From assembly GCA_029864095.1 (NCBI GenBank), contig JAOTUB010000021.1, forward strand, positions 1-37,890: DNA of 37,890 nt, written 5' to 3'. Source of the DNA: Gammaproteobacteria bacterium. Its GTDB lineage: Bacteria; Pseudomonadota; Gammaproteobacteria; Steroidobacterales; Woeseiaceae. Of this stretch, positions 1-7,517 are shown one piece after another; position 1 is the stretch's first letter, and each line of letters starts with the position of its first letter. A program made the translations under genes and the position numbers. The notes under the pieces were generated by a model. It did no database searches, was not told where the DNA came from, and was given only the letters and a program-made list of their open reading frames with translations.

Positions 1-67
1 GCAGCACGGCGTGCAACCGGCTGGCGAGTTCAGCAGTCGCCGCCGGGTCGGGCAGATACAGCCTCAT
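1..67 (-). CDS. tsaE: TsaE, tRNA threonylcarbamoyladenosine ATPase (N-terminus only)
   Basis: Only the first 22 codons are inside the window. The reading begins MRLYLPDPAATAELASRL, which resembles the N-terminus of TsaE (YjeE), the ATPase partner of TsaB/TsaD in t6A37 tRNA modification. The start codon overlaps the nnr stop by four bases (ATGA), so the two genes are probably translationally coupled. nnr followed by tsaE is the usual gammaproteobacterial order, and this supports the call more than the short sequence does. The P-loop and the rest of the protein lie outside the window. Confidence 0.72.
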   Translation of the reverse strand, partial: MRLYLPDPAATAELASRLHAVL

Positions 68-1542
68 AGGTTGATCACGCCCCTTAGCTCGGCCAACAGG
101 TCCGCGGCCAAAAGTCCGCGCTCGCCGCGTCGGGCAGCGTGGTCCCCAGCTCGGGCGTGCACTTCGACGCCAACAGCCGCAGCGTCCTCGGGGCTCAGGC
201 CTTGCGCGAGCAGCGCCGCAATAACGCCCGTCAGCACGTCACCCATCCCCGGCGAAGCCATGCCGGGATTGCCGGACGTGCACAGCCAGGGCACCCCGGA
301 GGCGCTAGACACGAGGGTCCCGGATCCTTTGAGCACTACGACACCGCCAAAACGTTCCTGCAGGCGATGGAGCGCCTCGCGCCGATCCGCCTGCACCGCA
401 GCGACGCCCTCTCCCAGCAGGGTAGCGGCCTCGCCTGGATGTGGCGTAATCACACGATTGTCTGCCGCCACCGGCGACTCGGCCAGCCAGTTCAGCGCGT
501 CAGCATCCCAGACCGCCGGACGGCGATCTGCGCTGATCGCTGCCATGAGGTCCGCTGCCCACGGCGATCGGCCCAACCCGGGTCCGAACGCAATGACGTC
601 AGTCTTGTCCAGCAACCGCTCGAGGTCTTGCGCTGCGCTCACCCCGTGGGACATCAGCTCGGGCCGGGAAGCAACTAGGATCGCGGCATGGCCCGGATCG
701 GTTGCGATGCTAACGCGGCCTGCACCAGTCCGCAGCGCGGCCTCGCCACAAAGGCGAACCGCGCCCGGCATGCCGGCGCTGCCGCCGACGACCAGCACGT
801 GCCCGAAGTCCCCTTTGTGCGCAGATCGGCGCCGAGGCAACAGGCAGCGCTGCAGCCGATCGTCATCGATGCGTCGGAATTCTGTCTTGCTGGACTGGCG
901 ACACTGGGCCGGAATGCCCAGATCCGCAAAAACCACTTCACCGCAAAAATCCTGCCCGTCGCCGAGAAACAGCCCGGCTTTCAGACCAACAAACGTCACT
1001 GTCAGATTCGCCCGCACAGCAAATCCCATTACAGCGCCAGAATCGGCGTGCAGACCCGTTGGAACGTCGAGCGCCACGACGCTTGCGGCATGCGCATTGA
1101 TTGCCGCGACGGCCAGGGCAAATTCTCCTTGGACATCGCGCTCCAGGCCACTGCCAAGCAGCGCGTCGACAAGTAGCTCGGCTTCCGCATCCAGCGTGCC
1201 GGACCACGCTGTAACAACACCGCCCGCGGCCGCGAAGTCACCGTATGCGGTCGCCGCGTCGCCCTTGAGCGTCGCCGGGTCCATCAGCGCAACAACCGAG
1301 ACAAGAATGCCCTCGCCCGCTGCGATTCGCGCAACAACATAGCCATCCCCGGCGTTATTGCCGGCGCCACAGACAACTTGCCAACGTTGCGCATCGGGAA
1401 ATCGTGCTCGTGCCTCGGTGACCGCCGCGGCGCCAGCCCGTGACATCAGTGTATAACCGGCAATCCCTTCGTCTTCGATTGCGGTGCGGTCGATCTCCCG
1501 GACCGTGGCGACCGAATAGATGTCATTAGGTAAGGAAGTCAT
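64..1542 (-). CDS. nnr: Bifunctional NAD(P)HX epimerase / ADP-dependent NAD(P)HX dehydratase
   Basis: This 492-residue protein repairs hydrated NADH and NADPH. The N-terminal half is a YjeF_N-type epimerase domain, with GAGNNAGDGYVVAR and ALLGSGLERDVQG as recognisable blocks. The C-terminal half is a ribokinase-like dehydratase domain with the blocks ITPHPGEAATLLG, VVVLKGSGTLV and GNPGMASPGMGDVLTG. The fused two-domain form is the normal bacterial one and the length is typical. I chose the ATG at 1542 over an upstream extension to 1635, because the extension runs into the divergent queG gene. A TATAAT box sits seven bases before this ATG. The stop overlaps the tsaE start. Confidence 0.96.
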   Translation of the reverse strand: MTSLPNDIYSVATVREIDRTAIEDEGIAGYTLMSRAGAAAVTEARARFPDAQRWQVVCGAGNNAGDGYVVARIAAGEGILVSVVALMDPATLKGDAATAYGDFAAAGGVVTAWSGTLDAEAELLVDALLGSGLERDVQGEFALAVAAINAHAASVVALDVPTGLHADSGAVMGFAVRANLTVTFVGLKAGLFLGDGQDFCGEVVFADLGIPAQCRQSSKTEFRRIDDDRLQRCLLPRRRSAHKGDFGHVLVVGGSAGMPGAVRLCGEAALRTGAGRVSIATDPGHAAILVASRPELMSHGVSAAQDLERLLDKTDVIAFGPGLGRSPWAADLMAAISADRRPAVWDADALNWLAESPVAADNRVITPHPGEAATLLGEGVAAVQADRREALHRLQERFGGVVVLKGSGTLVSSASGVPWLCTSGNPGMASPGMGDVLTGVIAALLAQGLSPEDAAAVGVEVHARAGDHAARRGERGLLAADLLAELRGVINL

Positions 1543-1549
1543 CCTGACG

Positions 1550-1555
1550 ATTATA
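1550..1555 (-). promoter_or_regulatory. -10 box for nnr-tsaE
   Basis: On the minus strand a perfect TATAAT hexamer ends seven bases before the nnr ATG, in the 52-bp divergent gap to queG. A transcript starting at the usual distance from this box would have almost no 5' leader. I see no good -35 match, so the promoter call rests on the -10 hexamer and its position. Confidence 0.45.
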
Positions 1556-1594
1556 CTGTGAGCCGACCTGGAACATGGAGTGCCGTAACCGCGA

Positions 1595-2680
1595 ATGAAG
1601 ACGACACGCAAAATGGCGGCGCTGAAAGCCGACATTATCCGCTGGGGGACGGAGCTCGGATTTCAGCAGGTCGGTATCAGCGATATCAATCTGGCCGAGG
1701 CCGAGTTGCGCCTCGATGAGTGGCTAGCCAATGAGCATCACGGCGTCATGCACTACATGCGTAAACACGGCACCAAGCGCAGCCGGCCGGCGCAACTCGT
1801 CACAGGGACCGTACGCATCATATCGGTACGTATGGACTATCTGTCGAACGACCAGGAAGCCGCACAAGCACTGCTCGACCATGAATCCATCGCCTACGTG
1901 TCGCGCTACGCTTTGGGCCGCGACTATCACAAAGTCTTGCGCCGGCGGCTGCAGCAGCTGGCAACGAGAATTAGACAGCACATTGGCGAGTTCGGTTATC
2001 GCGCGTTTGTCGACAGTGGACCGGTGCTCGAGAAGGCCATTGCACAGAAAGCGGGCATCGGCTGGATCGGCAAGCATACCAACGTGATTAATAAGGGCAC
2101 CGGCTCATGGTTTTTTCTGGGTGAGTTGTACACAGACCTGCCGCTACCGGTCGATCAGGCTGCGACTGGCCACTGCGGGACCTGCCGCGCCTGCATCGAT
2201 GTCTGTCCTACCGACGCAATCATTGCGCCGTACAAGCTTGATGCAAGACGCTGCATCTCCTATCTGACGATCGAATTACGCGACTCCATACCGATTGAGT
2301 TTCGCAAGGCGATCGGCAATCGCATCTACGGTTGCGACGACTGTCAGCTGTGCTGTCCATGGAACAAGTTTGCCGAACCGACAGCGGAAGCGGACTTCGC
2401 GCCGCGACACGGACTCGACGCGGCGGAGCTAACCGATCTATTCTCGTGGAGCGAAGCGAAGTGGCGTGAGCGAACGGCAGGCAGCGCGATCCGTCGTATC
2501 GGTTACGAATGCTGGTTGCGGAATATCGCGGTCGCGCTCGGCAATGCCGCAACGACGCCGGCGGCTGTCGCCGGGCTCGAATCACGACGCAACTCGGAAT
2601 CTGCGCTGGTCGCAGAACATGTCGAGTGGGCACTTTTAGAGCACGAAAGCAACGCAACGGCTAATCAAGGAGAAACCTGA
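1595..2680 (+). CDS. queG: Epoxyqueuosine reductase QueG
   Basis: QueG catalyses the last step of queuosine synthesis, reducing epoxyqueuosine in the tRNA anticodon with cobalamin and two [4Fe-4S] clusters. The 361-residue sequence contains FVDSGPVLE around residue 140, which holds the Asp used in catalysis. It also has the ferredoxin-like cysteine runs CGTCRACIDVCP (194-205) and CDDCQLCCPW (247-256). Length is close to the roughly 380 residues of the E. coli protein. Neither the ATG at 1595 nor the in-frame ATG at 1613 has a strong Shine-Dalgarno site, so the start could be 18 bases later. The gene is divergent from nnr, as in E. coli, and its stop overlaps the ppk2 start by one base. Confidence 0.96.
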   Translation: MKTTRKMAALKADIIRWGTELGFQQVGISDINLAEAELRLDEWLANEHHGVMHYMRKHGTKRSRPAQLVTGTVRIISVRMDYLSNDQEAAQALLDHESIAYVSRYALGRDYHKVLRRRLQQLATRIRQHIGEFGYRAFVDSGPVLEKAIAQKAGIGWIGKHTNVINKGTGSWFFLGELYTDLPLPVDQAATGHCGTCRACIDVCPTDAIIAPYKLDARRCISYLTIELRDSIPIEFRKAIGNRIYGCDDCQLCCPWNKFAEPTAEADFAPRHGLDAAELTDLFSWSEAKWRERTAGSAIRRIGYECWLRNIAVALGNAATTPAAVAGLESRRNSESALVAEHVEWALLEHESNATANQGET

Positions 2681-3540
2681 TGTTTGAGGCCCCAATGTCG
2701 CCCTACCTCGTACCGTTCGACGGCAGCTTCCGCGTCAGTGCGGCCAGCACGACGCCAGTAACGGATGGGCATGCGCATGTACGCAAGCATCGCAAAGAGG
2801 CGACTCGCAACCTGAACAGGTTGCAGCGCGTGCTTGCCGCCGGCGACCGGCACGCGGTGCTGCTCGTATTTCAGGCCATGGATGCGGCGGGCAAAGACAG
2901 CACCATACGCGCGGTCATGCAGGGGGTGGATCCGTCGGGCTGCCAGGTCTTCAGCTTCAAGAAGCCGTCGAGCCTCGAACTCGATCACGATTTCCTGTGG
3001 CGCACGACGTGCCGCTTGCCCGAGCGTGGTCGCATCGGCATCTTCAACCGCAGCCAGTACGAAGAGGTGCTGGTCGTTCGCGTGCACCCGCTAATCCTCG
3101 GTGCGCAAAAACTGCCCGACGAAGTCAATCTCGACACTATTTGGGATGAGCGGCTGCAGTCGATTCGAGAACAGGAAGAACATCTCGCCCGCAACGGCAC
3201 GGTCATTCTGAAATTCTGGCTGAACGTATCCAAAGACGAGCAAAAGCGCCGCTTCCTGGCTCGTCTCGACGATCCGGACAAAAACTGGAAATTCGAGCCC
3301 AGAGACGTTGTCGAACGGCGCCACTGGGACGACTACATGAACGCGTATGAGCAAGCCCTGATCGCAACCTCACGGCCATGGGCGCCGTGGTACGCGATCC
3401 CGGCCGACAACAAACCTTACATGCAGGCACGCGTTGCCGAAATCATCATTGATGCACTGCAGAAAATCGGTCTTCGATACCCCGAGCCTTCGGCGGAGGA
3501 TCGGGACGAGTTCACAAAAGCGCGAGCTGAGCTGTCGTAG
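2680..3540 (+). CDS. Polyphosphate kinase 2 family protein
   Basis: The 286-residue protein has the PPK2 fold signatures: a Walker A-type segment MDAAGKDSTIRAVMQGVDP near residues 67-85, and a Walker B/lid region RIGIFNRSQYEEVLVVRVHP near 117-136. PPK2 enzymes transfer phosphate between polyphosphate and nucleoside mono- or diphosphates. Whether this one acts on NDPs, NMPs or both cannot be read from the sequence. The ATG shares one base with the queG stop (TGATG). An AAGGAG ribosome site at 2667-2672 lies seven bases upstream of the ATG, one of the clearest in the window. The pairing with queG looks like cotranscription rather than a known functional partnership. Confidence 0.93.
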   Translation: MFEAPMSPYLVPFDGSFRVSAASTTPVTDGHAHVRKHRKEATRNLNRLQRVLAAGDRHAVLLVFQAMDAAGKDSTIRAVMQGVDPSGCQVFSFKKPSSLELDHDFLWRTTCRLPERGRIGIFNRSQYEEVLVVRVHPLILGAQKLPDEVNLDTIWDERLQSIREQEEHLARNGTVILKFWLNVSKDEQKRRFLARLDDPDKNWKFEPRDVVERRHWDDYMNAYEQALIATSRPWAPWYAIPADNKPYMQARVAEIIIDALQKIGLRYPEPSAEDRDEFTKARAELS

Positions 3541-3640
3541 TTACGCGACATTCTGCCGATTTGCCGCAATATTGTGGCCCAGTCGATGTTAATGGCCGCC
3601 GATTGACGCAAGAATCTGTGTTTTCCACGAGGGCAAAGCA

Positions 3641-4609
3641 TTGGCTACGACACTCGCCATCAATTCCGACTACAAGCGTTCGCTGCTCCAGGGCCTCGAG
3701 CTGTTTCAGGGTGTGGATGCCGATGACGTGCAGGGGCTTTTGCAGAGCTGTGACCGCCGGGACCTGGAAGAGGGCGAACTGTTGTTGTCACCGGGCGCCA
3801 AGAATGAACATGTCTTCATCGTGCTCTCCGGCAGTGTCAATGTGCATGTCGGCTCTCCGGAGGCGCCGGTGCTTGCCACGATGGAAGTCGGTGCCTGCGT
3901 TGGTGAGATGTCGATCATCGAAGACCGCGACCCGTCGGCATTCGTCATGGCCGCAGAGCCTACTCACTTGCTCGTAATTCATCAGTCGGTACTCTGGGAT
4001 ATGGTGAATGCCTCGCACGAGTTCGCGAAGAACCTGCTCGTCGTCCTGTCAGAGCGCGTTCGAAGTCATAACCGGGTCATCGCCGACAGTTATGGTGAGC
4101 TCCGAAAATTCGAACGCCACGCGACGACTGATGCGCTGACCGGGCTAAGCAACCGGCACACGATGGAAGAAGCCTTCATGCGCGAAATCCAGAAGTGCGA
4201 GCAGGATGAGAAGCCCATCTCGCTAGTGATGGTCGATATCGACAACTTCAAGGTGTTTAACGACCAGTTTGGCCACATCGCCGGCGACCGAGCTTTGTCA
4301 GCCGTCGCGAGTATTCTGCGGCACCAGTTTCGGCCACGTGACGTGATCGTTCGTTATGGCGGCGACGAGTTCGCGGTGCTGCTACCCGAGATAGACGAGG
4401 AGCTTGCTCTGTCGATCGCCGACCGAGTAAGAAAGGCCGTCAGCGGTGAGACCGGGGATGGCAGCGACTCGCTGATTCAAATACCGATTCAGATTTCGAT
4501 GGGGATCGCTGAGCTGGCTAGCGGCGGCGACCTTTCCGGGCTGATTCGTGCCGCGGACGCGGCCCTGTACCGCGCCAAGAATGCCGGCCGCAACGTCGTC
4601 TCGAACTAG
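3641..4609 (+). CDS. Cyclic-nucleotide-binding-domain / GGDEF diguanylate cyclase
   Basis: The 322-residue soluble protein has an N-terminal cyclic-nucleotide-binding-like beta-roll (about residues 15-140) and a C-terminal GGDEF domain (about 160-320). The active-site motif GGDEF is at 240-244. An RxxD inhibitory site (RPRD, 231-234) lies exactly five residues before it, so an active, product-inhibited diguanylate cyclase is expected. In the N-terminal domain the phosphate-binding segment reads GEMSIIEDRDPSAFV (88-102), where the usual cAMP-contacting Arg is replaced by Pro, so the ligand may differ or be absent. The start is a TTG preceded by GAGGG at suitable spacing. The gene is separated from ppk2 by 100 bp. 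Its stop overlaps the convergent panC stop in a CTAG palindrome. Confidence 0.9.
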   Translation: MATTLAINSDYKRSLLQGLELFQGVDADDVQGLLQSCDRRDLEEGELLLSPGAKNEHVFIVLSGSVNVHVGSPEAPVLATMEVGACVGEMSIIEDRDPSAFVMAAEPTHLLVIHQSVLWDMVNASHEFAKNLLVVLSERVRSHNRVIADSYGELRKFERHATTDALTGLSNRHTMEEAFMREIQKCEQDEKPISLVMVDIDNFKVFNDQFGHIAGDRALSAVASILRHQFRPRDVIVRYGGDEFAVLLPEIDEELALSIADRVRKAVSGETGDGSDSLIQIPIQISMGIAELASGGDLSGLIRAADAALYRAKNAGRNVVSN

Positions 4610-5454
4610 ACCGTCACGACGACATTGTCGATAAGCCGCGCTCTGCCAAGGTGGGCCGCGGCTAGAACCACAAGCTCGTCGCAGTGTCGATCGGGCACGC
4701 TGAGATCCAACGCACGACGAATTGCCACATACTCTGGCTTGAATCCTGCATCGCTTAACGCAGCCCACGCTTTTTCTTCGAGCGCTTCATAGTCGCGCCT
4801 ACCGTTTTTTAGCCTCGCGCCGATTTCACGCAGCGCCGAATACAGCACAGGTGCGACGGCCCTTTCCACATCGCTCAGATACGCGTTGCGCGAACTCATC
4901 GCCAGCCCATCGTCTTCGCGTACCGTCGGCACCGTAATTACACGGATCGGCAAAGCCAGATCATCGATCATGCGTCGGATAATGAGCTGTTGCTGGTAGT
5001 CTTTTTGTCCAAAGACCGCCACGTCTGGCCGCACGAGAAAGAACAGACGTGCAACCACTGTTGTCACACCGTGAAAGTGGCCTGGACGAGATGCACCGCA
5101 GAAGTTTTCTGTGAGACCCGGTACCGAAATCGTGGTGGCATTTTCGATACCGAATGGATACACCGTTGCAACGTCGGGCGCGAACAGCAAATCCGCTCCG
5201 ATCTTCTTCAGCCGCATGGAATCACTTTCACGCGACCGCGGATAATCTTCGAAGTCTTCTCCCTCGGCAAATTGCGTCGGATTCACGAACAGTGTTACGA
5301 CGACACGCTCTGCGTAGTCCTGCGCGAGTTTCACAAGACTGATGTGACCCGCGTGCAGGTTCCCCATCGTCGGGACAATTGCAATATGATCACCGTCGTG
5401 CCGCCATTGGCGTATTTGCTGCTGCAGATCCGCCTTGCTTTCAACTACCCGCAC
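4606..5454 (-). CDS. panC: Pantothenate synthetase
   Basis: PanC joins pantoate and beta-alanine using ATP to make pantothenate, the coenzyme A precursor. The 282-residue sequence has the nucleotidyltransferase block PTMGNLHAGHISLV (residues 29-42, HxGH motif) and the conserved AVFGQKDYQQ segment near 144-153. Length is standard for the family. It is the last gene of the minus-strand operon and follows panB by 30 bp, so both branches of pantothenate assembly are cotranscribed. No panD (aspartate decarboxylase) is visible in the window. Confidence 0.97.
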   Translation of the reverse strand: MRVVESKADLQQQIRQWRHDGDHIAIVPTMGNLHAGHISLVKLAQDYAERVVVTLFVNPTQFAEGEDFEDYPRSRESDSMRLKKIGADLLFAPDVATVYPFGIENATTISVPGLTENFCGASRPGHFHGVTTVVARLFFLVRPDVAVFGQKDYQQQLIIRRMIDDLALPIRVITVPTVREDDGLAMSSRNAYLSDVERAVAPVLYSALREIGARLKNGRRDYEALEEKAWAALSDAGFKPEYVAIRRALDLSVPDRHCDELVVLAAAHLGRARLIDNVVVTV

Positions 5455-5484
5455 AGTATTGCCTCAGCCCATTAACGGCGTCGT

Positions 5485-6315
5485 TCAAGAAAAGCAATGT
5501 TCGGCAGCGGGATACTCGCGGTTCTTTACCGCCAGCACGTATGCTTGCAGAGCCGCAAGAGGAGAATCGTGTTCTTTCTGAAAATTGCGAACGAATCTCG
5601 GCGTGCGTCCCTGGGTGATGTCGAGGATGTCATAAAGCACGAGGATCTGACCATCGACATGAGGACCGGCACCGATGCCGATGACCGGCACATCGAGCTT
5701 CTTGGTCGTCGCCTGACCGACCTCGTTGGGCACACATTCTAGCAACACGATGTCCGCACCAGCATCCTGCAGCCGCTTTGCGGTACCGACCATTTCCTTC
5801 GCCTTGTCGGGCTCGCGACCCTGGACCTTAAAGCCACCGATTTTATGCACCGACTGTGGTTTCAGCCCGACATGAGCGCATACGGGAATATCGTGCCGCG
5901 CAAGGTGCTCGACAATCTCGATCTGGCCCTTACCGCCTTCGAGCTTGATCATCATCGCACCACCTTCCTGCATCAGGCGTACCGCGTTATCGAGCGCCTG
6001 GCCGGCGTTGGTGTAGCTCATGAACGGCATGTCGGCAACAAGAAACGCATGGCGCAGTCCACGTGCTACTGCGCGCGTGTGATACACGATGTCATCGACG
6101 GTGACCGGCACCGTCGTATCATGCCCTTGAATGACCATGCCAAGGGAGTCGCCCACAAGTACAAGATCGGTGCGTGCCGCATCAACCAAAGCTGCGTAGC
6201 TCGCGTCATACGCCGTGAGGCAGGCAATAGGCTCACCCTTCTCTTTCATGGTTCTCAATGTCGAAACATTGACGGGCGGCTCGGCCATGCCGCGCTGTTC
6301 TAGTTGTGTGTACAT
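5485..6315 (-). CDS. panB: 3-methyl-2-oxobutanoate hydroxymethyltransferase
   Basis: PanB makes ketopantoate from alpha-ketoisovalerate and methylene-tetrahydrofolate. Family blocks are clear: ACLTAYDASYAALVD near the N-terminus, LVGDSLGMVIQGHDTTVPV with the metal-binding Asp, KLEGG, HVGLKPQSVHKIGGFKVQG, and IGIGAGPHVDGQILVLYDIL. I use the ATG at 6315 (276 residues), which has GAG about ten bases upstream. The ATG at 6288 would give 267 residues, closer to the common length, and is the main alternative. The open frame upstream of 6315 runs into the kinase gene and is not used. folK in the same operon ties the cluster to folate, the cofactor PanB uses. Confidence 0.96.
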   Translation of the reverse strand: MYTQLEQRGMAEPPVNVSTLRTMKEKGEPIACLTAYDASYAALVDAARTDLVLVGDSLGMVIQGHDTTVPVTVDDIVYHTRAVARGLRHAFLVADMPFMSYTNAGQALDNAVRLMQEGGAMMIKLEGGKGQIEIVEHLARHDIPVCAHVGLKPQSVHKIGGFKVQGREPDKAKEMVGTAKRLQDAGADIVLLECVPNEVGQATTKKLDVPVIGIGAGPHVDGQILVLYDILDITQGRTPRFVRNFQKEHDSPLAALQAYVLAVKNREYPAAEHCFS

Positions 6316-6328
6316 CGTTTTTCTCGGG

Positions 6329-7003
6329 TCAGGCCAGCGCAGCCGCGATGGGATTGAAAAAATGGCGCCCACCTGTCGTCCGTTGAATCTGTTGGAACAG
6401 CTGCGCGTAGTCGGCCTCATTGTTTATCGGATCTATTTGCGAGGCGTTGACGATCAGCAACGGACCTTCGTTGTAGACGTGAAAAAAGCGTGCATAAGCG
6501 TCGGTCAGGTTTTCCAGATAACGTCGATCGATAGCACGCTCGAACGGGACACCACGATGCGCAATACGCCGCAGCAGAGCATCTACTGAGGATTGCAGGT
6601 AAATGACGAGATCCGGCACCGGCGCTTCGACGTTCAGCGATTCGACGACCTGGTTATAAAGCTTCAGCTCGTCCGGACTCAGATTCAGGTCAGCAAAGAG
6701 CTGATCCTTCGAAAACAGATAGTCCGCCACTCTGACATTCGAGAACAGGTCGGATTGACGCAGGTCCTCAATTTGCCGGGCACGTGCAAACAGGAAAAAC
6801 ATCTGCGCCGGTAAGGCCGCAGACTGACCGTCGCGATAGAAACGCTCGAGAAACGGATTTTCGTATACCTCCTCCAGCACGAGATCGGCCGACAAACTCT
6901 CCGCCAGCTTTTTCGCAAGGCTCGTCTTGCCGACGCCGATTGGACCCTCGACGACAATGTAGCGCGAGGCTACGCCGCTGCGATTTAACTGACTGACTGA
7001 CAA
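6329..7003 (-). CDS. Deoxynucleoside kinase family protein
   Basis: The protein opens with YIVVEGPIGVGKTSLAKKLA, a P-loop at residues 20-27 of the 224-residue form. It has the deoxynucleoside kinase pattern EEVYENPFLERFYRD, the lid-type run RGVPFERAI and a following YLENLTDAY. Such kinases phosphorylate deoxyribonucleosides for salvage; the preferred base cannot be told from sequence. I chose the TTG at 7003 because it lies just after the folK stop and leaves a normal N-terminus. The longer frame to 7129 would overlap folK by over 100 bases, and no ATG is available in between. The gene sits between folK and panB in one operon. Confidence 0.87.
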   Translation of the reverse strand: MSVSQLNRSGVASRYIVVEGPIGVGKTSLAKKLAESLSADLVLEEVYENPFLERFYRDGQSAALPAQMFFLFARARQIEDLRQSDLFSNVRVADYLFSKDQLFADLNLSPDELKLYNQVVESLNVEAPVPDLVIYLQSSVDALLRRIAHRGVPFERAIDRRYLENLTDAYARFFHVYNEGPLLIVNASQIDPINNEADYAQLFQQIQRTTGGRHFFNPIAAALA

Positions 7004-7016
7004 ACGTGCTTTCTCA

Positions 7017-7517
7017 TCACTGGATGCGCGAAATCCGTGGTTCGCTTTCGTTAACTGAAATATCGGCAACACGGCCGAGCCCGGGAATATCGAGGTCGGG
7101 TGCGATATCCCGTAACGGCAACAATACAAAATTTCGCTCCGCGATGCCCGGATGAGGCACTTTGAGATGCAGCTCGTCGATCTCCTGTGCCCCGTATACC
7201 AATAAGTCGAGATCGAGAACGCGCGGCCCCCAGCGGGCGCAGTCCTTGCGGCCTCTTAGCCGTTCAATTCTCTTGAGGACGAGCAGCAGGTCACGAGCTC
7301 CCAGCGTAGTCGATATCTTCGCGACCGCGTTAACGTAATCCGGCTGATCCGTAGGCCCGAGCGGGGCCGACAAGTACAGCGGCGATCGAGACAAAAGTCT
7401 GATTTCAGGAATTGTGCGCAGTATTTCTAAGGCGCTCTCAACCTGCACGGATGGTTCATTCAGGTTACTGCCCAGACCGATATAGCAGACGGTGGATCGT
7501 CGTTCTGTACCGATCAT
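7017..7517 (-). CDS. folK: 6-hydroxymethyl-7,8-dihydropterin pyrophosphokinase
   Basis: FolK transfers pyrophosphate from ATP to hydroxymethyldihydropterin in folate synthesis. The 166-residue sequence has the family pattern: YIGLGSNLNEP near the N-terminus, the pterin-side segment SPLYLSAPLGPTDQPDYVNAV, and the metal/ATP block RWGPRVLDLDLLVYG near 95-109. The ATG overlaps the pcnB stop by four bases (ATGA), so its translation is probably coupled to pcnB. pcnB-folK is a common gammaproteobacterial pair. Confidence 0.97.
   Translation of the reverse strand: MIGTERRSTVCYIGLGSNLNEPSVQVESALEILRTIPEIRLLSRSPLYLSAPLGPTDQPDYVNAVAKISTTLGARDLLLVLKRIERLRGRKDCARWGPRVLDLDLLVYGAQEIDELHLKVPHPGIAERNFVLLPLRDIAPDLDIPGLGRVADISVNESEPRISRIQ

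Noticed and set aside
11..1342. Long open frame on the plus strand opposite nnr
   Set aside because: It is an antisense shadow of the well-supported nnr gene, with a Ser/Arg/Ala/Pro-rich composition typical of GC-rich shadow frames and no recognisable domain.
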